Shown here in pieces: positions 48,495 through 61,600 of a stretch of 64,000 bases of DNA (position 1 is the first letter of the stretch; each line of letters begins with the position of its first letter). A program made the translations under genes and the position numbers. The DNA comes from Fasciola hepatica (taxonomy: Eukaryota; Platyhelminthes; Trematoda; Plagiorchiida; Fasciolidae): positions 372,001 through 436,000 of the forward strand of contig CANUEZ040000208.1 in assembly GCA_948099385.1 (NCBI GenBank), in the 5' to 3' direction. The notes beneath the pieces were generated by a model. The model searched no databases and was not told the DNA's origin. It saw nothing but the letters and a program-made list of their open reading frames with translations.

Positions 48495-50082
48495 TTATTC
48501 GTGTTTGGGTCACTGCTAACCCAACGAACAACGAGTTTGCATTTGCAAGCGCTCATCTCATATTCATAGTCAGTAAGTAGTATGTGAAACGTGTGTGTGG
48601 ACGACATTTTCGAGGAAGCACACGACCGGTTTGGCGGTTGTTGCCGCTCATCAGCTATGCGTACTCGGTACTCCTATGCCCACTCGTCTTCTGACTTGTA
48701 CACTCCGATGATCTTCTATAATCACTAGGATCTAATTTGAATCGTCTCGAGTGTGGATGGATACTGTTGATTGAAGAGGCGACAAATGAATGAGAATTGT
48801 CATTTCTCGTAGTTATTCGTGTCTGGGTCACTGCTAACCCAACGAACAACGAGTTTGCATTTGCAAGCGCTCATCTCATATTCATAGTCAGTAAGTAGTA
48901 TGTGAACGTGTGTGTGGACGACATTTTCGAGGAAGCACACGACCGGTTTGGCGGTTGTTGCCGCTCATCAGCTATGCGTACTCGGTACTCCTATGCCCAC
49001 CTCGTCTTCTGACTTGTACACTCCGATGATCTTCTATAATCACTAGGATCTAATTTGAATCGTCTCGAGTGTGGATGGATACTGTTGATTGAAGTGGCGA
49101 CAAATGAATGAGAATTGTCATTTCTCGTAGTTATTCGTGTCTGGGTCACTGCTAACCCAACGAAACAACGAGTTTGCATTTGCAAGCGCTCATCTCATAT
49201 TCATAGTCAGTAAGTAGTATGTGAACGTGTGTGTGGACGACATTTTCGAGGAAGCACACGACCGGTTTGGCGGTTGTTGCCGCTCATCAGCTATGCGTAC
49301 TCGGTACTCCTATGCCCACTCGTCTTCTGACTTGTACACTCCGATGATCTTCTATAATCACTAGGATCTAATTTGAATCGTCTCGAGTGTGGATGGCCAC
49401 TGTTGATTGAAGTGGCGACAAATGAATGAGAATTGTCATTTCTCGTAGTTATTCGTGTCTGGGTCACTGCTAACCCAACGAACAACGAGTTTGCATTTGC
49501 AAGCGCTCATCTCATATTCATAGTCAGTAAGTAGTATGTGAACGTGTGTGTGGACGACATTTTTCGAGGAAGCACACGACCGGTTTGGCGGTTGTTGCCG
49601 CTCATCAGCTATGCGTACTCGGTACTCCTATGCCCACTTCGTCTTCTGACTTGTACACTCCGATGATCTTCTATAATCACTAGGATCTAATTTGAATCGT
49701 CTCGAGTGTGGATGGATACTGTTGATTGAAGTGGCGACAAATGAATGAGAATTGTCATTTCTCGTAGTTATTCGTGTCTGGGTCACTGCTAACCCAACGA
49801 ACAACGAGTTTGCATTTGCAAGCGCTCATCTCATATTCCTAGTCAGTAAGTAGTATGAACGTGTGTGTGGACGACATTTTCGAGGAAGCACACGACCGGT
49901 TTGGCGGTTGTTGCCGCTCATCAGCTATGCGTACTCGGTACTCCTATGCCCACTCGTCTTCTGACTTGTACACTCCGATGATCTTCTATAATCACTAGGA
50001 TCTAATTTGAATCGTCTCGAGTGTGGATGGCCACTGTTGATTGAAGTGGCGACAAATGAATGAGAATTGTCATTTCTCGTAG
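48495..50082. repeat. Indel cluster: five consecutive off-length monomers (M154-M158)
   Basis: Lengths are 318, 318, 318, 319 and 315 bp. The events are an extra A in gtgaaacg (about 48,589), extra C in cccacctcg (about 49,001), extra A in cgaaacaac (about 49,164), extra T in cattttttcg-like run (about 49,561), extra T in cccacttcg (about 49,639), and loss of TG in gtatgaacg (about 49,857, next to an attcctag substitution). All lie in the otherwise invariant domain or its edge. Single-base run-length changes of this kind are typical of uncorrected long-read consensus, though real mutation is possible. Confidence 0.85.
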
Positions 50083-53000
50083 TTATTCGTGTCTGGGTCA
50101 CTGCTAACCCAACGAACAACGAGTTTGCATTTGCAAGCGCTCATCTCATATTCATAGTCAGTAAGTAGTATGTGAACGTGTGTGTGGACGACATTTTCGA
50201 GGAAGCACACGACCGGTTTGGCGGTTGTTGCCGCTCATCAGCTATGCGTACTCGGTACTCCTATGCCCACTCGTCTTCTGACTTGTAGACTCCGATGATC
50301 TTCTACAATCACTAGGATCTAATTTGAATCGTCTCGAGTGTGGATGGATACTGTTGATTGAAGTGGCGACAAATGAATGAGAATTGTCATTTCTCGTAGT
50401 TATTCGTGTCTGGGTCACTGCTAACCCAACGAACAACGAGTTTGCATTTGCAAGCGCTCATCTCATATTCATAGTCAGTAAGTAGTATGTGAACGTGTGT
50501 GTGGACGACATTTTCGAGGAAGCACACGACCGGTTTGGCGGTTGTTGCCGCTCATCAGCTATGCGTACTCGGTACTCCTATGCCCACTCGTCTTCTGACT
50601 TGTACACTCCGATGATCTTCTACAATCACTAGGATCTAATTTGAATCGTCTCGAGTGTGGATGGATACTGTTGATTGAAGTGGCGACAAATGAATGAGAA
50701 TTGTCATTTCTCGTAGTTATTCGTGTCTGGGTCACTGCTAACCCAACGAACAACGAGTTTGCATTTGCAAGCGCTCATCTCATATTCATAGTCAGTAAGT
50801 AGTATGTGAACGTGTGTGTGGACGACATTTTCGAGGAAGCACACGACCGGTTTGGCGGTTGTTGCCGCTCATCAGCTATGCGTACTCGGTACTCCTATGC
50901 CCACTCGTCTTCTGACTTGTACACTCCGATGATCTTCTATAATCAATAGGATCTAATTTGAATCGTCTCGAGTGTGGATGGCCACTGTTGATTGAAGAGG
51001 CGACAAATGAATGAGAATTGTCATTTCTCGTAGTTATTCGTGTCTGGGTCACTGCTAACCCAACGAACAACGAGTTTGCATTTGCAAGCGCTCATCTCAT
51101 ATTCATAGTCAGTAAGTAGTATGTGAACGTGTGTGTGGACGACATTTTCGAGGAAGCACACGACCGGTTTGGCGGTTGTTGCCGCTCATCAGCTATGCGT
51201 ACTCGGTACTCCTATGCCCACTCGTCTTCTGACTTGTACACTCCGATGATCTTCTATAATCACTAGGATCTATTTTGAATCGTCTCGAGTGTGGATGGAT
51301 ACTGTTGATTGAAGAGGCGACAAATGAATGAGAATTGTCATTTCTCGTAGTTATTCGTGTCTGGGTCACTGCTAACCCAACGAACAACGAGTTTGCATTT
51401 GCAAGCGCTCATCTCATATTCATAGTCAGTAAGTAGTATGTGAACGTGTGTGTGGACGACATTTTCGAGGAAGCACACGACCGGTTTGGCGGTTGTTGCC
51501 GCTCATCAGCTATGCGTACTCGGTACTCCTATGCCCACTCGTCTTCTGACTTGTACACTCCGATGATCTTCTATAATCACTAGGATCTAATTTGAATCGT
51601 CTCGAGTGTGGATGGATACTGTTGATTGAAGTGGCGACAAATGAATGAGAATTGTCATTTCTCGTAGTTATTCGTGTCTGGGTCACTGCTAACCCAACGA
51701 ACAACGAGTTTGCATTTGCAAGCGCTCATCTCATATTCATAGTCAGTAAGTAGTATGTGAACGTGTGTGTGGACGACATTTTCGAGGAAGCACACGACCG
51801 GTTTGGCGGTTGTTGCCGCTCATCAGCTATGCGTACTCGGTACTCCTATGCCCACTCGTCTTCTGACTTGTACACTCCGATGATCTTCTATAATCACTAG
51901 GATCTAATTTGAATCGTCTCGATTGTGGATGGATACTGTTGATTGAAGAGGCGACAAATGAATGAGAATTGTCATTTCTCGTAGTTATTCGTGTCTGGGT
52001 CACTGCTAACCCAACGAACAACGAGTTTGCATTTGCAAGCGCTCATCTCATATTCATAGTCAGTAAGTAGTATGTGAACGTGTGTGTGGACGACATTTTC
52101 GAGGAAGCACACGACCGGTTTGGCGGTTGTTGCCGCTCATCAGCTATGCGTACTCGGTACTCCTATGCCCACTCGTCTTCTGACTTGTAGACTCCGATGA
52201 TCTTCTACAATCACTAGGATCTAATTTGAATCGTCTCGAGTGTGGATGGATACTGTTGATTGAAGTGGCGACAAATGAATGAGAATTGTCATTTCTCGTA
52301 GTTATTCGTGTCTGGGTCACTGCTAACCCAACGAACAACGAGTTTGCATTTGCAAGCGCTCATCTCATATTCATAGTCAGTAAGTAGTATGTGAACGTGT
52401 GTGTGGACGACATTTTCGAGGAAGCACACGACCGGTTTGGCGGTTGTTGCCGCTCATCAGCTATGCGTACTCGGTACTCCTATGCCCACTCGTCTTCTGA
52501 CTTGTACACTCCGATGATCTTCTATAATCACTAGGATCTAATTTGAATCGTCTCGAGTGTGGATGGATACTGTTGATTGAAGAGGCGACAAATGAATGAG
52601 AATTGTCATTTCTCGTAGTTATTCGTGTCTGGGTCACTGCTAACCCAACGAACAACGAGTTTGCATTTGCAAGCGCTCATCTCATATTCATAGTCAGTAA
52701 GTAGTATGTGAACGTGTGTGTGGACGACATTTTCGAGGAAGCACACGACCGGTTTGGCGGTTGTTGCCGCTCATCAGCTATGCGTACTCGGTACTCCTAT
52801 GCCCACTCGTCTTCTGACTTGTACACTCCGATGATCTTCTGCAATCACTAGGATCTAATTTGAATCGTCTCGAGTGTGGATGGATACTGTTGATTGAAGT
52901 GGCGACAAATGAATGAGAATTGTCATTTCTCGTAGTTATTCGTGTCTGGGTCACTGCTAACCCAACGAACAACGAGTTTGCATTTGCAAGCGCTCATCTC

Positions 53001-53569
53001 ATATTCATAGTCAGTAAGTAGTATGTGAACGTGTGTGTGGACGACATTTTCGAGGAAGCACACGACCGGTTTGGCGGTTGTTGCCGCTCATCAGCTATGC
53101 GTACTCGGTACTCCTATGCCCACTCGTCTTCTGACTTGTAGACTCCGATGATCTTCTATAATCACTAGGATCTAATTTGAATCGTCTCGAGTGTGGATGG
53201 ATACTGTTGATTGAAGTGGCGACAAATGAATGAGAATTGTCATTTCTCGTAGTTATTCGTGTCTGGGTCACTGCTAACCCAACGAACAACGAGTTTGCAT
53301 TTGCAAGCGCTCATCTCATATTCATAGTCAGTAAGTAGTATGTGAACGTGTGTGTGGACGACATTTTCGAGGAAGCACACGACCGGTTTGGCGGTTGTTG
53401 CCGCTCATCAGCTATGCGTACTCGGTACTCCTATGCCCACTCGTCTTCTGACTTGTACACTCCGATGATCTTTTATGTTCAATAGGATCTAATTTGAATC
53501 GTCTCGAGTGTGGATGGCCACTGTTGATTGAAGAGGCGACAAATGAATGAGAATTGTCTTTTCTCGTAG

Positions 53570-54837
53570 TTATTCGTGTCTGGGTCACTGCTAACCCAAC
53601 GAACAACGAGTTTGCATTTGCAAGCGCTCATCTCATATTCATAGTCAGTAAGTAGTATGTGAACGTGTGTGTGGACGACATTTTCGAGGAAGCACACGAC
53701 CGGTTTGGCGGTTGTTGCCGCTCATCAGCTATGCGTACTCGGTACTCCTATGCCCACTCGTCTTCTGACTTGTACACTCCGATGATCTTCTATAATCACT
53801 AGGATCTAATTTGAATCGTCTCTAGTGTGGATGGCCACTGTTGATTGAAGAGGCGACAAATGAATGAGAATTGTCATTTCTCGTAGTTATTCGTGTCTGG
53901 GTCACTGCTAACCCAACGAACAACGAGTTTGCATTTGCAAGCGCTCATCTCATATTCATAGTCAGTAAGTAGTATGTGAACGTGTGTGTGGACGACATTT
54001 TCGAGGAAGCACACGACCGGTTTGGCGGTTGTTGCCGCTCATCAGCTATGCGTACTCGGTACTCCTATGCCAACTCGTCTTCTGACTTGTACACTCCGAT
54101 GATCTTCTATAATCACTGGGATCTAATTTGAATCGTCTCGATTGTGAATGGATACTGTTGATTGAAGAGGCGACAAATGAATGAGAATTGTCATTTCTCG
54201 TAGTTATTCGTGTCTGGGTCACTGCTAACCCAACGAACAACGAGTTTGCATTTGCAAGCGCTCATCTCATATTCATAGTCAGTAAGTAGTATGTGAACGT
54301 GTGTGTGGACGACATTTTCGAGGAAGCACACGACCGGTTTGGCGGTTGTTGCCGCTCATCAGCTATGCGTACTCGGTACTCCTATGCCCACTCGTCTTCT
54401 GATTTGTACACTCCGATGATCTTCTATAATCACTAGGATCTAATTTGAATCGTCTCTAGTGTGGATGGCCACTGTTGATTGAAGTGGCGACAAATGAATG
54501 AGAATTGTCATTTCTCGTAGTTATTCGTGTCTGGGTCACTGCTAACCCAACGAACAACGAGTTTGCATTTGCAAGCGCTCATCTCATATTCATAGTCAGT
54601 AAGTAGTATGTGAACGTGTGTGTGGACGACATTTTCGAGGAAGCACACGACCGGTTTGGCGGTTGTTGCCGCTCATCAGCTATGCGTACTCGGTACTCCT
54701 ATGCCCACTCGTCTTCTGACTTGTACACTCCGATGATCTTCTATAATCACTGGGATCTAATTTGAATCGTCTCGATTGTGAATGGATACTGTTGATTGAA
54801 GAGGCGACAAATGAATGAGAATTGTCATTTCTCGTAG
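53570..54837. repeat. Tandem dimer, 2 x 634 bp (M170-M171, M172-M173)
   Basis: A gtctctagtgtgg/ggccactg monomer followed by a cactgggatc monomer occurs twice in a row. The copies differ by gaggcg against gtggcg and by single substitutions such as ccaactcg near 54,071 and ctgatttg near 54,402. Confidence 0.75.
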
Positions 54838-57056
54838 TTATTCGTGTCTGGGTCACTGCTAACCCAACGAACAACGAGTTTGCATTTGCAAGCGCTCATC
54901 TCATATTCATAGTCAGTAAGTAGTATGTGAACGTGTGTGTGGACGACATTTTCGAGGAAGCACACGACCGGTTTGGCGGTTGTTGCCGCTCATCAGCTAT
55001 GCGTACTCGGCACTCCTATGCCCACTCGTCTTCGGACTTGTACACTCCGATGATCTTCTATAATCACTAGGATCTAATTTGAATCGTCTCGAGTGTGGAT
55101 GGCCACTGTTGATTGAAGAGGCGACAAATGAATGAGAATTGTCATTTCTCGTAGTTATTCGTGTCTGGGTCACTGCTAACCCAACGAACAACGAGTTTGC
55201 ATTTGCAAGCGCTCATCTCATATTCATAGTCAGTAAGTAGTATGTGAACGTGTGTGTGGACGACATTTTCGAGGAAGCACACGACCGGTTTGGCGGTTGT
55301 TGCCGCTCATCAGCTATGCGTACTCGGTACTCCTATGCCCACTCGTCTTCTGACTTGTACACTCCGATGATCTTTTATGTTCAATAGGATCTAATTTGAA
55401 TCGTCTCGATTGTGAATGGATACTGTTGATTGAAGAGGCGACAAATGAATGAGAATTGTCATTTCTCGTAGTTATTCGTGTCTGGGTCACTGCTAACCCA
55501 ACGAACAACGAGTTTGCATTTGCAAGCGCTCATCTCATATTCATAGTCAGTAAGTAGTATGTGAACGTGTGTGTGGACGACATTTTCGAGGAAGCACACG
55601 ACCGGTTTGGCGGTTGTTGCCGCTCATCAGCTATGCGTACTCGGTACTCCTATGCCCACTCGTCTTCTGACTTGTACACTCCGATGATCTTTTATGTTCA
55701 ATAGGATCTAATTTGAATCGTCTCGATTGTGAATGGATACTGTTGATTGAAGAGGCGACAAATGAATGAGAATTGTCATTTCTCGTAGTTATTCGTGTCT
55801 GGGTCACTGCTAACCCAACGAACAACGAGTTTGCATTTGCAAGCGCTCATCTCATATTCATAGTCAGTAAGTAGTATGTGAACGTGTGTGTGGACGACAT
55901 TTTCGAGGAAGCACACGACCGGTTTGGCGGTTGTTGCCGCTCATCAGCTATGCGTACTCGGCACTCCTATGCCCACTCGTCTTCTGACTTGTACACTCCG
56001 ATGATCTTCTATAATCACTAGGATCTAATTTGAATCGTCTCTAGTGTGGATGGCCACTGTTGATTGAAGTGGCGACAAATGAATGAGAATTGTCATTTCT
56101 CGTAGTTATTCGTGTCTGGGTCACTGCTAACCCAACGAACAACGAGTTTGCATTTGCAAGCGCTCATCTCATATTCATAGTCAGTAAGTAGTATGTGAAC
56201 GTGTGTGTGGACGACATTTTCGAGGAAGCACACGACCGGTTTGGCGGTTGTTGCCGCTCATCAGCTATGCGTACTCGGTACTCCTATGCCCACTCGTCTT
56301 CCGACTTGTACACTCCGATGATCTTCTATAATCACTAGGATCTAATTTGAATCGTCTCGATTGTGTATGGATACTGTTGATTGAAGAGGCGACAAATGAA
56401 TGAGAATTGTCATTTCCCGTAGTTATTCGTGTCTGGGTCACTGCTAACCCAACGAACAACGAGTTTGCATTTGCAAGCGCTCATCTCATATTCATAGTCA
56501 GTAAGTAGTATGTGAACGTGTGTGTGGACGACATTTTCGAGGAAGCACACGACCGGTTTGGCGGTTGTTGCCGCTCATCAGCTATGCGTACTCGGTACTC
56601 CTATGCCCACTCGTCTTCTGACTTGTACACTCCGATGATCTTCTATAATCACTAGGATCTAATTTGAATCGTCTCGATTGTGAATGGATACTGTTGATTG
56701 AAGTGGCGAGAAATGAATGAGAATTGTCATTTCTCGTAGTTATTTGTGTCTGGGTCACTGCTAACCCAACGAACAACGAGTTTGCATTTGCAAGCGCTCA
56801 TCTCATATTCATAGTCAGTAAGTAGTATGTGAACGTGTGTGTGGACGACATTTTCGAGGAAGCACACGACCGGTTTGGCGGTTGTTGCCGCTCATCAGCT
56901 ATGCGTACTCGGTACTCCTATGCCCACTCGTCTTCTGACTTGTACACTCCGATGATCTTCTATAATCACTAGGATCTAATTTGAATCGTCTCGAGTGTGG
57001 ATGGCCACTGTTGATTGAAGTGGCGACAAATGAATGAGAATTGTCATTTCTCGTAG

Positions 57057-58641
57057 TTATTCGTGTCTGGGTCACTGCTAACCCAACGAACAACGAGTTT
57101 GCATTTGCAAGCGCTCATCTCATATTCATAGTCAGTAAGTAGTATGTGAACGTGTGTGTGGACGACATTTTCGAGGAAGCACACGACCGGTTTGGCGGTT
57201 GTTGCCGCTCATCAGCTATGCGTACTCGGTACTCCTATGCCCACTCGTCTTCTGACTTGTACACTCCGATGATCTTTTATGTTCAATAGGATCTAATTTG
57301 AATCGTCTCGATTGTGAATGGATACTGTTGATTGAAGTGGCGAGAAATGAACGAGAATTGTCATTTCTCGTAGTTATTCGTGTCTGGGTCACTGCTAACC
57401 CAACGAACAACGAGTTTGCATTTGCAAGCGCTCATCTCATATTCATAGTCAGTAAGTAGTATGTGAACGTGTGTGTGGACGACATTTTCGAGGAAGCACA
57501 CGACCGGTTTGGCGGTTGTTGCCGCTCATCAGCTATGCGTACTCGGTACTCCTATGCCCACTCGTCTTCCGACTTGTACACTCCGATGATCTTCTATAAT
57601 CACTAGGATCTAATTTGAATCGTCTCGATTGTGTATGGATACTGTTGATTGACGAGGCGACAAATGAATGAGAATTGTCATTTCTCGTAGTTATTCGTGT
57701 CTGGGTCACTGCTAACCCAACGAACAACGAGTTTGCATTTGCAAGCGCTCATCTCATATTCATAGTCAGTAAGTAGTATGTGAACGTGTGTGTGGACGAC
57801 ATTTTCGAGGAAGCACACGACCGGTTTGGCGGTTGTTGCCGCTCATCAGCTATGCGTACTCGGTACTCCTATGCCCACTCGTCTTCTGACTTGTACACTC
57901 CGATGATCTTCTATAATCACTAGGATCTAATTTGAATCGTCCCTAGTGTGGATGGCCACTGTTGATTGAAGTGGCGACAAATGAATGAGAATTGTCATTT
58001 CTCGTAGTTATTCGTGTCTGGGTCACTGCTAACCCAACGAACAACGAGTTTGCATTTGCAAGCGCTCATCTCATATTCATAGTCAGTAAGTAGTATGTGA
58101 ACGTGTGTGTGGACGACATTTTCGAGGAAGCACACGACCGGTTTGGCGGTTGTTGCCGCTCATCAGCTATGCGTACTCGGTACTCCTATGCCCACTCGTC
58201 TTCTGACTTGTACACTCCGATGATCTTTTATGTTCAATAGGATCTAATTTGAATCGTCTCGATTGTGAATGGATACTGTTGATTGAAGTGGCGAGAAATG
58301 AACGAGAATTGTCATTTCTCGTAGTTATTCGTGTCTGGGTCACTGCTAACCCAACGAACAACGAGTTTGCATTTGCAAGCGCTCATCTCATATTCATAGT
58401 CAGTAAGTAGTATGTGAACGTGTGTGTGGACGACATTTTCGAGGAAGCACACGACCGGTTTGGCGGTTGTTGCCGCTCATCAGCTATGCGTACTCGGTAC
58501 TCCTATGCCCACTCGTCTTCCGACTTGTACACTCCGATGATCTTCTATAATCACTAGGATCTAATTTGAATCGTCTCGATTGTGTATGGATACTGTTGAT
58601 TGACGAGGCGACAAATGAATGAGAATTGTCATTTCTCGTAG
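57057..58641. repeat. Trimer-spaced duplication, 951 bp (M181-M182 and M184-M185)
   Basis: M181 and M184 share cgagaaatgaacgag with ttatgttcaa. M182 and M185 share tcttccgac, gtgtatgg and gattgacgaggcg. Between them M183 has the unique gtccctagtg. The pair was duplicated with a three-unit offset. Confidence 0.8.
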
Positions 58642-61600
58642 TTATTCGTGTCTGGGTCACTGCTAACCCAACGAACAACGAGTTTGCATTTGCAAGCGCT
58701 CATCTCATATTCATAGTCAGTAAGTAGTATGTGAACGTGTGTGTGGACGACATTTTCGAGGAAGCACACGACCGGTTTGGCGGTTGTTGCCGCTCATCAG
58801 CTATGCGTACTCGGTACTCCTATGCCCACTCGTCTTCTGACTTGTACACTCCGATGATCTTTTATGTTCAATAGGATCTAATTTGAATCGTCTCGATTGT
58901 GAATGGATACTGTTGATTGAAGAGGCGACAAATGAATGAGAATTGTCATTTCTCGTAGTTATTCGTGTCTGGGTCACTGCTAACCCAACGAACAACGAGT
59001 TTGCATTTGCAAGCGCTCATCTCATATTCATAGTCAGTAAGTAGTATGTGAACGTGTGTGTGGACGACATTTTCGAGGAAGCACACGACCGGTTTGGCGG
59101 TTGTTGCCGCTCATCAGCTATGCGTACTCGGTACTCCTATGCCCACTCGTCTTCTGACTTGTACACTCCGATGATCTTTTATGTTCAGTAGGATCTAATT
59201 TGAATCGTCTCGATTGTGAATGGATACTGTTGATTGAAGAGGCGACAAATGAATGAGAATTGTCATTTCTCGTAGTTATTCGTGTCTGGGTCACTGCCAA
59301 CCCAACGAACAACGAGTTTGCATTTGCAAGCGCTCATCTCATATTCATAGTCAGTAAGTAGTATGTGAACGTGTGTGTGGACGACATTTTCGAGGAAGCA
59401 CACGACCGGTTTGGCGGTTGTTGCCGCTCATCAGCTATGCGTACTCGGTATTCCTATGCCCACTCGTCTTCTGACTTGTACACTCCGATGATCTTTTATG
59501 TTCAATAGGATCTAATTTGAATCGTCTCGATTGTGAATGGATACTGTTGATTGAAGAGGCGACAAATGAATGAGAATTGTCATTTCCCGTAGTTATTCGT
59601 GTCTGGGTCACTGCTAACCCAACGAACAACGAGTTTGCATTTGCAAGCGCTCATCTCATATTCATAGTCAGTAAGTAGTATGTGAACGTGTGTGTGGACG
59701 ACATTTTCGAGGAAGCACACGACCGGTTTGGCGGTTGTTGCCGCTCATCAGCTATGCGTACTCCGTACTCGTATTCCCACTCGTCTTCTGACTTGTACAC
59801 TCCGATGATCTTTTATGTTCAATATGATCCAATTTGAATCGTCTCGAGTGTGGATGGCCACTGTTGATTGAAGTGGCGACAAATGAATGAGAATTGTCCA
59901 TTCTCGTAGTTATTCGTGTCTGGGTCACTGCTAACCCAACGAACAACGAGTTTGCATTTGCAAGCGCTCATCTCATATTCATAGTCAGTAAGTAGTATGT
60001 GAACGTGTGTGTGGACGACATTTTCGAGGAAGCACACGACCGGTTTGGCGGTTGTTGCCGCTCATCAGCTATGCGTACTCGGTACTCCTATGCCCACTAG
60101 TCTTCTGACTTGTACACTCCGATGATCTTCTATAATCACTAGGATCTAATTTCAATCGTCTCGATTGTGAATGGATACTGTTGATTGAAGAGGCGACAAA
60201 TGAATGAGAATTGTCATTTCTCGTAGTTATTCGTGTCTGGGTCACTGCTAACCCAACGAACAACGAGTTTGCATTTGCAAGCGCTCATCTCATATTCATA
60301 GTCAGTAAGTAGTATGTGAACGTGTGTGTGGACGACATTTTCGAGGAAGCACACGACCGGTTTGGCGGTTGTTGCCGCTCATCAGCTATGCGTACTCGGT
60401 ACTCCTATGCCCACTCGTCTTCTGACTTGTACACTCCGATGATCTTCTATAATCACTAGGATCTAATTTGAATCGTCTCGAGTGTGGATGGCCACTGTTG
60501 ATTGAAGTGGCGACAAATGAATGAGAATTGTCATTTCTCGTAGTTATTCGTGTCTGGGTCACTGCTAACCCAACGAACAACGAGTTTGCATTTGCAAGCG
60601 CTCATCTCATATTCATAGTCAGTAAGTAGTATGTGAACGTGTGTGTGGACGACATTTTCGAGGAAGCACACGACCGGTTTGGCGGTTGTTGCCGCTCATC
60701 AGCTATGCGTACTCGGTACTCCTATGCCCACTCGTCTTCTGACTTGTACACTCCGATGATATTTTATGTTCAATAGGATCTAATTTGAATCGTCTCGATT
60801 GTGAATGGCCACTGTTGATTGAAGTGGCGACAAATGAATGAGAATTGTCATTTCTCGTAGTTATTCGTGTCTGGGTCACTGCTAACCCAACGAACAACGA
60901 GTTTGCATTTGCAAGCGCTCATCTCATATTCATAGTCAGTAAGTAGTATGTGAACGTGTGTGTGGACGACATTTTCGAGGAAGCACACGACCGGTTTGGC
61001 GGTTGTTGCCGCTCATCAGCTATGCGTACTCGGTACTCCTATGCCCACTCGTCTTCTGACTTGTACACTCCGATGATCTTTTATGTTCAATAGGATCTAA
61101 TTTGAATCGTCTCGATTGTGAATGGATACTGTTGATTGAAGAGGCGACAAATGAATGAGAATTGTCATTTCTCGTAGTTATTCGTGTTTGGGTCACTGCT
61201 AACCCAACGAACAACGAGTTTGCATTTGCAAGCGCTCATCTCATATTCATAGTCAGTAAGTAGTATGTGAACGTGTGTGTGGACGACATTTTCGAGGAAG
61301 CACACGACGGGTTTGGCGGTTGTTGCCGCTCATCAGCTATGCGTACTCGGTACTCCTATGCCCACTCGTCTTCTGACTTGTACACTCCGATGATCTTCTA
61401 TAATCACTAGGATCTAATTTGAATCGTCTCGAGTGTGGATGGCCACTGTTGATTGAAGTGGCGACAAATGAATGAGAATTGTCATTTCTCGTAGTTATTC
61501 GTGTCTGGGTCACTGCTAACGCAACGAACAACGAGTTTGCATTTGCAAGCGCTCATCTCATATTCATAGTCAGTAAGTAGTATGTGAACGTGTGTGTGGA

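Larger units (their letters stand above)
43424..53252. repeat. Region 5: monomers M138-M168, gtgg and CC266 variants
   Basis: Monomers here commonly carry gtgg at 281-284, ggccactg at 264-271, ttgtagactcc, and ctacaatcac. The ctacaatcac/ttgtagactcc combination occurs at 46.8, 47.1, 47.7, 50.3 and 52.2 kb. These states are rare or absent before 43 kb. No clean higher-order period is visible, but repeats of short runs of the same monomer types are frequent. Confidence 0.7.
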
